Part shown: positions 43,979-55,556 of the stretch, piece by piece
Numbering within the stretch: the stretch's first letter is position 1
How the letters are laid out: each line of letters opens with the position of its first letter
Notes under the pieces: model-generated
Database searches by the model: none
Told to the model about the DNA's origin: nothing
Seen by the model: the letters and a program-made list of their open reading frames with translations, nothing else
Made by a program: the position numbers and the translations under genes
Origin: Nectonema munidae
Lineage: Eukaryota; Nematomorpha; Nectonematoida; Nectonematidae
NCBI GenBank assembly: GCA_030549495.1
Contig: JAUIRK010000664.1
Coordinates: 271,001-335,000 of the forward strand
Length of the DNA: 64,000 nucleotides
Reading direction: 5' to 3'

Positions 43979-45811
43979 TTTTTAATTCTAGAGATTTCAG
44001 CGTTGTAAACTTCTAACGCATAACAGGACAACTTTTTTTGAATTTAAAGTGAAATATTGAGTAGGCCTTCGTGGTATTTGCGCAATCGAAACTTTGATTT
44101 GAAATATAATCTAGGAAGATAAGTTTTTCATATAATCTCTTCAATATATTTGAAACAAGGAGTGATAGGTGCTTTTATATATGATTTGTCGGTTAACACT
44201 GCGAGCACCAGTGAGATACAGGTATCCCAATAAATGAAAATCACCTGCTTTAGCTTTCGGAATACGGAGATTCTACCAACTTAATCCAACTGAGGAAATG
44301 AGGGTACACTAAACCCCAACAGCTTTATATTTAAAATTTAAATATTTCTAGAATTTTAATGAACCGAGCAAACTGCTTTTGTACAAGCAATGAAATAATT
44401 TGTGATTATTTTTAATAAGTTAAACTGAGCGTTTTGGAGTCGCGCGTTTTGAGAAGTAGCCGGAGTCAAACTAAATAATAAGACTCCGATTTGGCTTTTA
44501 AAAATAGTTATATTCATAATTGTTAGATTAAAAATAAATTCATAGACTATCTCTATGACTTTTTAGTATTCAAGGTTATAAAAATACAACATTAAAAATG
44601 TTTAGCATTTGTCTAATTTTGTGTTTTTGCAACAGACTGGAAAATTCAATAAAATTAAAGAATAAACTTTTTTATTACAGAAATACCTTGTAAAAGAACA
44701 AAGATCAGTTTGGGAGTAGGAAGTTTTTGAAAAAAAATTTTAACCAAATCTTTGGGAAAAATATTTTATGATAAATTTCATTTTTGTATTATATTGTTTA
44801 AGTTTAGTTGATTGAAATTCTTTTTGAAGACAATGTAAGAAAAAGAAAACTAACCTACAAATATAGGTACTTTTATGTTCAAATATAAATTAATAAAAAG
44901 ACATTTTATTGTTGAAAATAGATTAAACATTTTGTGTTGCAACATAAGGCAGAAACGTATAAGATTAAGGCCATCTTTTAATGACTATTTAAAATCAACA
45001 TTCACATGAAATGTGATACGTCATCTGACGTTAAACATCAGTTCACATTTGATGTCAAAATATGGAACCGTATGTACATATATAAATATATGAAATATAC
45101 ATACAAGGTATTTTTATGTAAGGATAATCGAAAGCCCATAAGGACCTACATATATATATATAAATATAGGTTTTGTAAACCCATTTTGGTCAATCAGCAA
45201 CTATTGTAGATTAAAATATAATTTAAAAATATCATGTTGCGAAGATAACACAAATAATTCATATTCACTTCCCCTACTCTTGCGCAAAAAAGAAGCAGAC
45301 TAAAAAACTTAATACGTTATTAAAAACTCTAAATGTTTTTTTAAAATAATTTAACAAAAAAATCATAATTTCAAAAACTTCATACCCACAAAGAAATAAT
45401 TCATAGACCGTAAAACGTAGAGTTGTATCAGCTAATTTTAAAAAGAACAAAACGAGAAGAAGAAGAAGAATAAAATTCAAAAAATATTCAAGAAAAATTA
45501 TAATTCTTAATTTTGATTTATTAAATTTAAAATAACATTTTTTATTTCTAAATTGTGAATATTTATTTATTAGTTTATCCAGTGTTGGTTTATCGATAGC
45601 AAATTAAAAATTTTAGTAAAATGACATTTTTATAAAAATAGCCCTAATTTTTAAAATCTGTAAAAATTCCAAACTCGTTTTGTGTTAACAAGTGATATGT
45701 AGAAATTACTTTCATTAAATTTGAAAAGTATGGAACCATTATCTAATTAAATAATAGTATTACATATACAACTAGTATATTATTTTACTTAATAGATAAC
45801 ACTAATCTAAA
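43979..45811. other. DNA upstream of EIF5
   Basis: The EIF5 promoter and any noncoding first exon should lie in its left part, but no TATA box or clear splice site stands out. The rest is AT-rich, with a short (GAA)n at about 45455-45470. Confidence 0.4.
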
Positions 45812-45812
45812 T

Positions 45813-47425
45813 GAAGAAGAAGAAGAAGAAGAATTTATTCAAGTAAACACAAGAAAAAAATAAGATAAATGAATGAAAAAAATATAAATTGCAATAACTT
45901 TAAATTTCACTTGGGATGTAGAAGACATAAATGTTGATTTCAGCTGTGTCACTTTGGGTTATCAAAAGGCTAGAAGCCGCTGAGATGATTACCCTAATAT
46001 TGACATCCATTATATGATTATATATTGTCAGAAGATGTTAACAAGTTTTAATCAACAGAAAAATATATGTATTATGTATTCAATAAACAAGTATGAAGGG
46101 GAAATAGACATATAAAGAAAAAAGAAAAATTTTTTTTTATTCATTGCATACAAGAAGTAGAACAGACAAAACAATTTTGATCACAAACAGTTATATACAT
46201 ATTAATGAAATAATTTTTGACAGCTTTTTTAAATTTATAAAAACTGTTTTGATGAAAATTTTTATCATGTAAAAAATTATTCCAAAAACTTACAATTCTA
46301 TATTTCGTACTTTTTTTAGTGCAAGGACGTTTACAAGACGGCATAAAGAACTTATAGGGATACCTTAAAAAATAATCAGTTGATTGGTAAATATAAATAA
46401 ACCAATTATCAAATACTGGTGGAAGCGCTGCATTTATAAACTTATATATAAACTTTGATAATTTTACATGATATATATCGTTTGTTTTAAGGATTTTATA
46501 TTCATGAAAGTATGCAGAAGTATGAGTTCTATACCCTAAGCTAAAAACAGTTCTTATTATCTTTTTTTGTAGTCTTTCAATATCAGATAAATCACCGAAG
46601 CCCCAATTAATTACACCATAATAAAAAAAAGGCAGAGCTAAGGCATTATAAATTTTTACCTTTATTTCCGCATTTAACAAATCGCTGCATTTTTTTAGAA
46701 TACCATGAACACTATGTAGTTTTGCTATGATGTATTATTTATGATCAGACCAATTTAATTTGTCGTTGAAAATAAGTCCTAGGTAATTAAAATTTTCAAC
46801 TATCTCAATGTTATGTTTTTGAAGATTCAATTTAGGTTTGGAACTTCTAGAGAAAATCATAGCCTTTGATTTAGAAGAATTAATTTTAAGAGAATTCTTT
46901 ATCAACCAATCAAAAATGAGATTCAAGTTTTTATCTACAATATCATCAAAAGTAGACTCTTGATTAAAATATAGCTTTTTTATGGGGAAAAGAATAGTTA
47001 TATCATTCGCATATAAAAGATAATCAAAAAATGGACTAGCACAGTAGATATGGTTAATGTATAAAGCAAATAAGAGGAGCCCCATTATGGAACCTTGGGG
47101 TACGCCGGATTGAATAAAGGACAATGGCGAGTTAATATTTTTTATGCTTACAAACTTGTGCCTTTGAAAGAAGTAGGATTTGAACAATTTTAATGTAGAA
47201 TCAGAAAAACCATAATATTTCATTTTTGTTAATAATTTATTATGCGGCACAATATCAAAGGCCTTACTAAGATCTATGAACACGGTTACAACATTGTCAT
47301 TATCTTCTAAGTAATTACGAACCTTGTCTTCAAAAACTATGTGCAGATATTGAGTACTGTGGTTAGGCCTGAATCCAAACTGGTAAGAAAAGAGAAAATT
47401 ACATTTCTTGATATAGCTGAAAGAA
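45813..47425 (-). mobile_element. 5'-truncated CR1/Jockey-type LINE
   Basis: The minus strand enters the reverse transcriptase at YQFGFRPNHSTQYL (about 47390), with FIDLSKAFDIVPHNK (motif A), SGVPQGSIMG (motif B), YANDITILF where YADD is expected, and FNYLGLIFNDKLNWS. A stop and shift at about 46730 separate this from the C-terminal frame 46680-46141. The APE domain and ORF1 are absent. The 3' UTR ends GAATAAA-like before (TTC)n at 45813-45833. Related to the copy at 2.1-3.1 kb. Not active. Confidence 0.85.
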
Positions 47426-47849
47426 ATAATAGGGTATATAAAAACAAGATAGATAGTTATGAACTGAAAATTCAGATATGATAAAAAATTTTAAAATTAC
47501 TATCTCATGTATTTAGTATGTTTATAACTTATTTTTTAAATTTCACATAATATGCACACAGATATTTATTATGATGATAAATTTGACAAAAAGAAGAAAA
47601 AACTTTATTGTTCGAAATTTTTTTTATTTTCTATTTTTATCAAATAAATTTGTTAGATTCGAAATCAGCATAACGGGCGAAAAAAGAACATATATATAAA
47701 ATTTACAAAAACTTAAAAAATAATTCGTAGCTTCCCAGACCGAAAAAATATTTGTAAAATTAAAAAGTGGAGAAGTTTGGTTCCTGGTGGTCCTGAAAAA
47801 TGTTGAAAGAGAATTGGTATGTAAATATAATTTGGTCCACTCAATCAGG

Positions 47850-48262
47850 TTAACCCTCTTGTTACCGCCTATACAAAAAAAAATGTCCCTGAATTTTGCC
47901 AGTGTTGCAAAAATGCAACACCGTTTTAAGCCATAATACATTCAAGAAGCACACAATTTTTGTAATTCAAAAATTAAAAATATGTATTTAGAAGTATGTT
48001 TCTTGAATATGAAGTATTTAATATGCTTTTCAAATGGGCACCAACCACTGAAATAAATTGCTTTTTTATTTGAATTTTTGAAATCTCGACATTCTAACTC
48101 AAATTATGATTTTCTGGAAAACTTTTCTTTGGTTTTTATCGAAACTAAAGTAAAGTGTTGCTAATAGTTGAAACATTTTATATATGAAAAACTTTCATTG
48201 AATATTTTGATTTATCACATTAACTTTTTTTTTGTTTCATTGTGTTGCATTAATGCAACAGT
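47850..48262. mobile_element. Possible piggyBac terminal region
   Basis: TTAACCCTCTTGTTACCGCC at 47850 looks like a piggyBac end beside TTAA. TGTTGCAAAAATGCAACA follows at about 47915 and TGTTGCATTAATGCAACA at about 48243, two matched short palindromes. No inverse GGGTTAA end was found. It may be the 5' end of the piggyBac gene at 53.2 kb, separated by the LINE, or an unrelated remnant. Confidence 0.35.
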
Positions 48263-48801
48263 GGATATTACTGTGTACAAAAAAGTGTATGCTGAAAAAA
48301 TAAGCTTCTCATGTTATTTTTCGAATATTTACAGACTATTATTTGATCATATGATATAATCTATGTATGCATCTTTGTATCGCACAATTTTTTGATCAAT
48401 ATAAGTGTATGCATTCAACATGCACTACATTCATTCAAACATGACACGCATAACTTTGTTTACAGTACAATAAAGGCATGCATTCATATAATTTTTTATC
48501 GTATATATGTTATAATAATAATAATAGTGTTTTATTAATAAAAATAAGCAGTATCTGTAACACTTAATGATTTTTGTTTCGAAAGGCGTAGAAGAATATG
48601 TTCAGGCAATCTGGACTCAAAGGAAGATCAACTTCATCGAGATGAGGACCAAACTGCTTTCCATTTATTTGCAAGAAGAAAGAAAATTATCATAAAATTA
48701 ATATAAACGAAATACATATATTGACATAAATACATACACACACACACATTTATATATAAAAAATATAATATATATATATATATAAATTAAAAGGAAGTAA
48801 T

Positions 48802-51669
48802 TTATACATTATATAAAATAAAAGTATTGTATAAAGATTTCTTTAGCAACTTGTATGAAGAAAGATTCAAAAAAACGTGATATTTATTAATAAGAATGGT
48901 GGTTCTGTAAACAATTTTCGAGAAACACGATGTTTGTTTATAATGATTAATATGAAGATAATTACATATTCTTGTATTATATGAATGATATTCAGAGTTG
49001 AAAGAGATAAGAGGAGAGAACATATGCATTCTGGATAATGATGAATAATGAAAACTAACATGGCATAATACATTAATAAAAAAGATATCACAATCAAGGA
49101 AAAATTTCTGATGATTATGATTTTGATTTACAAATTTACTATATCTTTTCAACACTCGATTCAGCTTTTTCAGAAGAGTTTTATTCGAAAAACCCCAGAC
49201 TATGTTGGCGTATTTCAAGTGAGGGAAAATGTAAGAATAGAATAAAAGCAGTCTAGTAGGAACAGGAAGATAATTCTGAAATTTATAGAAAATTCCACAA
49301 AATCTAGCAACCTTGCAAGTAACCGCTTTGATGTGTTCAGACCATTTCAAATTTTCATTTATTGTTATCCCTAAAAAATTAAAACTCACAGTACGTTCAA
49401 TAAATGTGTTATTGATGACTAGCTTAGAGTAGAAAAGAGATAGTTTGTTAGAAAAAAACATACATTTACATTTATTCAGATTAAGAAAAAGAAGATTATT
49501 TTCAGACCATATAGAAACATTTGCAAGTGAATCATTAACACTTATTAAACTACAATCAGAAACTGAAGCATCAAACAAAAGCGTTACGTCATCAGCGTAT
49601 AAAGTTGGATGGCAAAATTTTGGAATTACATGGATCAAATCATTGATATAAATCAAAAATAGAAATGGTCCAAGGATGGACCCTTGAGGAACACCTACAT
49701 AATTGTTATAAATGTCCGAACTAAAGCCGTCAAGATAAACATAGAATTTTCTTCCTGTTAAATAAGATTCTAACCAGTAGTAAAAACGTGATCTAAAGCC
49801 AATTTGGTTTAGTTTCAATAATAGAAGGGAATGGTTAACACTATCAAAGGCTTTGGAGAAGTCAAGAAAAACTCCAATACCAGAATTAGATTGGCATGAA
49901 TCTATATCATGCAGTAATTTCAATACGGCTTTTTCAGTTGAACGTCCTTCAAGAAACCCAAATTGATGCTCTGTGAAGATTGAAAATTTGTACATAAACG
50001 ACAGCATTTTGCTTACAACTATTTTTTCAAAAATTTTTGCAAAATTTGTAATTATAGAGATTGGTCTATAATTATTATCAATGTTATCAATTTTTTTCTT
50101 ATTCTTTAATAAAGGTAAAACTTTGGAAAGTTTCATGGCTTCGGGGAAAACACGTGAATTAAGGGACTTATTGAAAATATCAATGAGGGAGCTGGAAATG
50201 AAAGGGAGAGCGACTGCTATTATAACTTTTAAACTTATCCCATCATAGCCAGATGATTTTTTATTCTTGAGAGAAGACACTGCAATAATAAAATCATCAT
50301 AAGAAATAGTTGAGCAAAAAAAAGTCTCCTTGTTTTTAGGTACTGTTTTATAGACGAAATTTATATTATTTTCGGTTGGAGAAAAGGATTCTTTTTGGAA
50401 AGCCGTGCAAAAATCATTACTAGAAAAAGGACTAGATCTTTCTTTAGCCTTGATATTAAAGAGGTTTTTCAAAGTATTCCACTTAGATTTCCTGTTGTAA
50501 GAAAACATGTTATGATAATAAGAAGCTTTGCTGGAAATGACCATTCTTTTGTAAGATTTTAGACATGCTTTATAATTGACATAATTGTCATTATTTGGAA
50601 CTAGTTTATATTTTTTGTATAGTTTTTCTTTGGCTTTTCTTAACTTAGCAAGCTTAACCGTAAACCAGGGATTAAAATTCTTTCGAGAAACAACTTCAAC
50701 TAATGGAAAAGATCTATTGAAAGATTTCAAAAAAAGTTTAGAGAACAACTCAAAAGAACGATTTACGTCTATTACACTTTTAATACCACTAAAATCAGTC
50801 TCACCTAAATAATTTTGAAAGTTGATGAAACACGTTTTGCTGAAATTACGCTTGAAAAAACGTTTAGGCACATTATCAATAGAAAGGTAATCATTCACTA
50901 AAACAATGTTCGGAAAATGATCAGATAATTCACAAAATATATTAAACGATGAAAAGTTTACAGAAAAATTGATAAAAATATTATCAATACATTTTGAGGA
51001 TTTACGCGTTGGTTTTGTTATGGTTGGAATGAAATTACCTTGAAGTAAAATCATTAAAAAATCATATACTAAATTATTCGAGCTAGCAGAAAACAAATCC
51101 ATATTAAAATCCCCACAAATAAGGGCTTTTCGATCAGCTAATCTTTTTACTACAAAATTTTGAAGAAAGTCCAAAAAGCTTAAGATATCAGAGTCTGGAG
51201 GACGGTAAACACCCAAAATATCAATGATAGAATTAGGAAGTGATACTTTAATATAACAATAGTCACAAATAAAGTTTCCAACGGTATTTGCCTCGAAATA
51301 ACTTATCGTATATTCAGATTTGATAAAGACGCCAATCCCTCCTCCCTTTTTGGCTCTTATATAGTATCTGAAATCGTAACCGGACAAATTGAAGTAAATG
51401 AATGCGTCAAGCTGCCAAATCTCTGTAAGTATCAAAATATCGAAATTAAATCTAAGAGAAGACAAAAAAAGTTCAAGGAGAGTAAACTTCGCATTTAAAC
51501 TCTGAATATTCAAATGGAATATTTTTAGATTGGAATTTTGAGAAAATGTGTGCAAATTGTTGAGTTCTTCTGGAAAGATATTCTTAGTTAGATTAGTGAC
51601 CTTTTCGTTATAAACAGATTCAAAAATATTCAAGTCAAACAAATCTAAATTATTTGTGTGTGAAAGCAT
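48802..51669 (-). CDS. LINE ORF2: endonuclease and reverse transcriptase
   Basis: 955 codons. Residues about 50-260 form an APE-type endonuclease: HLNIQSLNAK, LTEIW, YRPPDSD, CGDFNMD, CIDNIF and LSDHF. Residues about 465-750 form the reverse transcriptase: NKKSSGYDGIS, NYRPISII, FGFLEGRST, FLDFSKAFDSVNH (motif A), GVPQGSILGPFLFLIYINDL (motif B), LYADDVTLLF (catalytic YADD) and FNFLGITINENLKWS. All catalytic motifs I know are present. It nicks DNA and copies its RNA at the target in this family. The motif style fits the CR1/Jockey group; the exact clade would need a tree. It starts one codon after the ORF1 stop, in the same frame. Confidence 0.92.
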   Translation of the reverse strand: MLSHTNNLDLFDLNIFESVYNEKVTNLTKNIFPEELNNLHTFSQNSNLKIFHLNIQSLNAKFTLLELFLSSLRFNFDILILTEIWQLDAFIYFNLSGYDFRYYIRAKKGGGIGVFIKSEYTISYFEANTVGNFICDYCYIKVSLPNSIIDILGVYRPPDSDILSFLDFLQNFVVKRLADRKALICGDFNMDLFSASSNNLVYDFLMILLQGNFIPTITKPTRKSSKCIDNIFINFSVNFSSFNIFCELSDHFPNIVLVNDYLSIDNVPKRFFKRNFSKTCFINFQNYLGETDFSGIKSVIDVNRSFELFSKLFLKSFNRSFPLVEVVSRKNFNPWFTVKLAKLRKAKEKLYKKYKLVPNNDNYVNYKACLKSYKRMVISSKASYYHNMFSYNRKSKWNTLKNLFNIKAKERSSPFSSNDFCTAFQKESFSPTENNINFVYKTVPKNKETFFCSTISYDDFIIAVSSLKNKKSSGYDGISLKVIIAVALPFISSSLIDIFNKSLNSRVFPEAMKLSKVLPLLKNKKKIDNIDNNYRPISIITNFAKIFEKIVVSKMLSFMYKFSIFTEHQFGFLEGRSTEKAVLKLLHDIDSCQSNSGIGVFLDFSKAFDSVNHSLLLLKLNQIGFRSRFYYWLESYLTGRKFYVYLDGFSSDIYNNYVGVPQGSILGPFLFLIYINDLIHVIPKFCHPTLYADDVTLLFDASVSDCSLISVNDSLANVSIWSENNLLFLNLNKCKCMFFSNKLSLFYSKLVINNTFIERTVSFNFLGITINENLKWSEHIKAVTCKVARFCGIFYKFQNYLPVPTRLLLFYSYIFPHLKYANIVWGFSNKTLLKKLNRVLKRYSKFVNQNHNHQKFFLDCDIFFINVLCHVSFHYSSLSRMHMFSPLISFNSEYHSYNTRICNYLHINHYKQTSCFSKIVYRTTILINKYHVFLNLSSYKLLKKSLYNTFILYNV

Positions 51670-51672
51670 TAA

Positions 51673-52701
51673 TTAGCTTATATAAAACGTTAAAGAGCTC
51701 CTATTTAATTCGTTCTGGATTTTTTTCATTCGTAACAAGGTTTCACAACTACTGGAGTTACATTGATGGTTGGATGGCAGACCTTTGGTTGCACAATTTA
51801 CACAAAAAAGACTACTTTTCTTAGTACAATAGTTAGACTCATGATTAGAACCACAATACTTACAATTGAAGATTTTGGATGTGCATTTATGAGAGTAGTG
51901 ATTGTATTGATTACATTTATAACACACTTTAATATAAGATTTCAGAAGTTTTATGTCGTAAGCAACACAATTTATATAAATATACTTATTAAGATATGTA
52001 GTCCTGCATATATTTGCTTTGACTCTAAAGCCTATATTGCAAAAATTAGAAGATGGCTTCCCAAATTTAAAAATTGAAATTAGGTCAGTTTCCAGAATAC
52101 TATTTTGTTCACATATTATTGATTTTAAAAGATCTACATTTTCAACTTTTGGAACACCCGTTATACAAAAAGTAGGCGTTTTTGGTTCTAGACTGTTAAA
52201 AGGTAAGTTGTTAGACTTTAAGCATTGCTTAATGTGTTCTATGTTTTTACTAGATGAAGACTGCAAAATCAGGCTATTGTTTTTAAGTTTTTTGAGTTTA
52301 TTGATACACAGCTTATTGTGTGTTGGCTTTAGTTTAGAATTAACCACTTCTTTGAGGTTTGATTTATCATTAGGAACAAAAAAATTTGGAATTACTAATG
52401 ATAAAGAAGGATCACAGTGTAAAGTATTATTTGCCTTCAAAGTTTGATTACAACTAGTGGGTTCTTTTGCGATATCATCATACACATTTGAAACAGTTGA
52501 CACACTTGCATATGTTACAGGTTTTACATCTTTCACTAAATTTTTAAGTGTTGAAATTTCATCCAATAAATTAGATTCATAAATCAAATTATTAAGTAAT
52601 TCATTAAGTTTCTCTTTAGTTTCTTTCTTAGTATAGTTCTTAACATTTTTGATTATATTTTTCAGCTTGTCGATTGATAAATTTTTGGTCATCCTTAGCA
52701 A
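51673..52701 (-). CDS. LINE ORF1: RNA-binding protein with three zinc knuckles
   Basis: 342 codons from ATG at 52701. The N-terminal part (residues about 1-60) is Lys/Glu-rich and may be helical. Near residues 258-310 lie CYKCNQYNHYSHKC and CKYCGSNHESNYC, two CCHC knuckles, and a third Cys/His cluster starting CVNC. This is the nucleic-acid-binding ORF1 type of Jockey/I-group LINEs. It ends YIS then TAA, TTA, and the ORF2 ATG. Confidence 0.85.
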   Translation of the reverse strand: MLRMTKNLSIDKLKNIIKNVKNYTKKETKEKLNELLNNLIYESNLLDEISTLKNLVKDVKPVTYASVSTVSNVYDDIAKEPTSCNQTLKANNTLHCDPSLSLVIPNFFVPNDKSNLKEVVNSKLKPTHNKLCINKLKKLKNNSLILQSSSSKNIEHIKQCLKSNNLPFNSLEPKTPTFCITGVPKVENVDLLKSIICEQNSILETDLISIFKFGKPSSNFCNIGFRVKANICRTTYLNKYIYINCVAYDIKLLKSYIKVCYKCNQYNHYSHKCTSKIFNCKYCGSNHESNYCTKKSSLFCVNCATKGLPSNHQCNSSSCETLLRMKKIQNELNRSSLTFYIS

Positions 52702-53185
52702 AATGTAATCATAATCAAAACCAATGAGAAAAGGAATTCAAAAAGAAAACCAATAAGAAAAAATGATGTAATGATCAATATAATTGAACTTACAAAATAC
52801 ACAACACTTTATATTTAAAAAAAAAAAATAAAAAATTAATACAGTATATAAAAATATTTTAACAGAAAATAAACACACACAAAAAAAAAAATTTAAAAGA
52901 ATAAGTAGACTTCGGCCTTTATTGATACCATAAAAACTTGGAGCAGATTGAGTTGAAAAAAAAGAAGAATATATGATCTTACATACATCATCTTACAATA
53001 CATTTTTCCATGTGTCAAACATAAGCAAAAATTTGGTGCATGCTAACAATAACTCAAATGTTATTTCCGTTTTTTTAACAAAAATTCATGAGTTATAAAT
53101 TACGTTGCTTTTCCGGTCCAAAATTTTTATATACAGTACACATTTGTGTTTGTTTCCTTTATCATTATTTCAAGTTTTTTTCATT

Positions 53186-54920
53186 ATGGAAGACCGAGTT
53201 GAGTTAAGCTTGAATGATGCTCTAAATCTAACAAGACGAAAGCCAAGGCACTTTCATGATATATATTACTCCCCCGTGCCTAAATACTAACAATTTTGAT
53301 ACTGAAGAAGATTCGGATGATGATGAAAACGATGATAAGGGCGTCGATATTGACAATTTTTCTAAAAACATGCTTGAAGCAGATGCGGAACTTGTTTTTT
53401 GGGATCAAAGTCCACAACCTTTAATTATGGGTGAACAAAATCAGGTTGATTGGATTGATGGAGAGATAATGAATTTATGTTTACTACAAAAGTTTGAGTT
53501 AGCTGCTCAATCAGAACAAAGTGTTTCTCATACCTATTCATCAGCTTCTGAAGTATTTGAATTCTTTTTTTTCAATAATATAATATTAGATAAAATTATA
53601 GAATATTCCACCGTTTATGCTCGTTTTAAAGGTGTAAATTTTAGTATAGATAGAAATGAAATAAAAGTGTTTTTTTGCATATTAATTCTAAGTGGTTATG
53701 TGAAATGTAGAAAAAGGTCAATGTATTGGGAGAGTAGTAATGATACTCATAATCAGGCTATTTCAGAGGCAATGTCTAGAAATAGATTTACAGAGATTAT
53801 GAAATATATTTATTCTAATGATAAAACTCAGACAAATCAGATTTTTTTGTCTACCAAAGATAAAATAACTAAAATAAGACCTATCGTTGATAGTTTGAGG
53901 GTTTTATTTGATAAGCATGCTCCCTCTTTTAAATATTTTGACATCGACGAAACAATGCTTCCTTACTTTGGGAGCTATGGTTGTGGCATAAAACAAGCAG
54001 TTAGAAATAAACCAATACGGTATGGATATAAAGTATTTTGTTTAAACCTCGATTGTGGCTATCTCAAAAACTTTGAAATTTATCAGGGTAAGAGTGGCCT
54101 TCAAAATTTACACAATGAAAAACTTGGGTTGGGAGCTAATGTAGTTTTAAATTTATTAGACCAGCAATATGTGCATAAACATTTGTTTATAGATAATTAC
54201 TTCACATCTATAAAACTGTTAGAAGAACTAAATAAAAGAGAAATTCTATGCACCGGAGTGATAAGAAAAGATAGGGCCAATTAGTGTGGTTTAAACAAAA
54301 AGCTTACAAATAGAGGAGAATTTTTTTCAAAAGTGAATAATAATTCAACTATTGGCATTGTTTCATGGAAGGATAATGGAATAGTCAACGTTATCTCTAA
54401 TGTCAACAGTGTATATCCTTTGAAAAAAGCAAAGCGGTGGAATGTTGCTTTGAGAAAAAAAGTTGAACTTCCGATTCCGAATTCAATTTATTTGTATAAT
54501 AAAAACATGGGATTTACAGACTCGATGAATTATTTGCTGTCTTTATATAGACCAACAATCAGGTCTAAGAAATGGCATTTTCCTTTGGTAGTTTTTCTAT
54601 TACAAGCTTCAATTTACAACGCTTCAATATTATTCAATTTGAATCGAGAAAATAATAAAAGTTTCCTTGATTTTACAAGAGACGTTGTTATGGAAACATT
54701 ACAAAAGTATAGCAATAAAAATTCATCAAAAAGATTTGGAGGGAAAACAGTAGCATCGAGAATTTCCAATGAAGCTCGATTTGATGGGCAAAATCACATT
54801 TTAGAAAAGAAAATCAAAAGGACTAGATGTGCACTATGTAAATCGCAAACATATTACTTTTGCTCAAAATGTGATGTTACTTTGCACATATCGTGTTTCA
54901 AAGATTTTCACGAAAAATGA
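53186..54920 (+). pseudogene. piggyBac transposase gene, two visible breaks
   Basis: Starts MEDRVELSLNDALNLTRRKP at 53186; a frame change near 53270 leads into the long frame ending at 54284, where a TAG interrupts it, and the same product continues to TGA at 54918. Acidic N-terminus, then the DDE_Tnp_1_7 core with the three expected Asp contexts (FDIDETMLPYFG, FIDNYFTS, FTDSMNYLL). The end is a Cys/His-rich domain (CALC, CSKC, HISCF, H) that binds DNA in this family. Length near the family's usual 550-600 codons. Terminal repeats not located. Confidence 0.88.
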
Positions 54921-55440
54921 TACAAAGTTTTCTTTTTCATTACTACACTTTATAAATAAAAAATTACACGTTTTGAATTTACTTTTTACATTTTCAAAGT
55001 AATATTTTATTTTTAATATTTATCAGTTACATTTTTCATAAATATATTTAGGAAAAAATATTCATGTGAATTTTCATAAAATTTCATAAAATTCATAAAA
55101 TTTTTTTTTATATTAGGTTACATAAATATTCATGTGTTTTTGAAAATTTTGATTATAAATATATTTTTTTAAACTTTTACGATTTAAATATTTAAGTATA
55201 TAATAGGCCTTGAAAGATGAATAAGACATATTGTCTGTCGTCTGGTTTTGCCTGACCATTAAATTAGAATAACCCCTATTTTCAATTTTTAGATGTTTAT
55301 ATTAAGACGATTCTAAACACGTTTCTGTTTATTTGTTATGTTATTAGGGCGAATATTTTTTTTATATTAATCTATATTTCAATATTGTTTTTTACTTCAA
55401 TTTTAAACAAAAAGTTCGTATCAATAATAATTACTCCTAG

Positions 55441-55556
55441 TTAACCCATTTATGCCGACGACAAACAGATGATTTTTAAAATTCATATTAATTGCAATGA
55501 AAAAATATATCGTCTGCGGTTTTTCAAAGAAACATTGGGCATAAATGAGATATTAA
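55441..55556. mobile_element. piggyBac-type MITE
   Basis: TTAACCCATTTATGCCGACG at the left; the right end is GGGCATAAATGAGATATTAA, its inverse with a few changes. 116 bp. Interior words CAGATGAT, TCGTCTGCGG and ATTGCAATGAAAAA recall the 456-593 copy. It lies about 520 bp right of the broken piggyBac gene. Confidence 0.7.

Larger units (their letters stand above)
48512..52960 (-). mobile_element. CR1/Jockey-group LINE with both ORFs open
   Basis: ORF1 (52701-51673) and ORF2 (51669-48802) are both uninterrupted. The 3' UTR (48801-48528) has (TA)n and (CA)n tracts and ends AATAAAACACTATTATTATTA, a (TTA)n tail at 48512-48527. The 5' UTR is at most about 260 bp and its start is not sharply defined. 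I found no target duplication. An open 955-codon ORF2 suggests a young insertion. It could be functional, but activity cannot be judged from sequence. Confidence 0.88.

Noticed and set aside
52019-52447. A 142-codon plus-strand gene
   Set aside because: Shadow of LINE ORF1 on the opposite strand.
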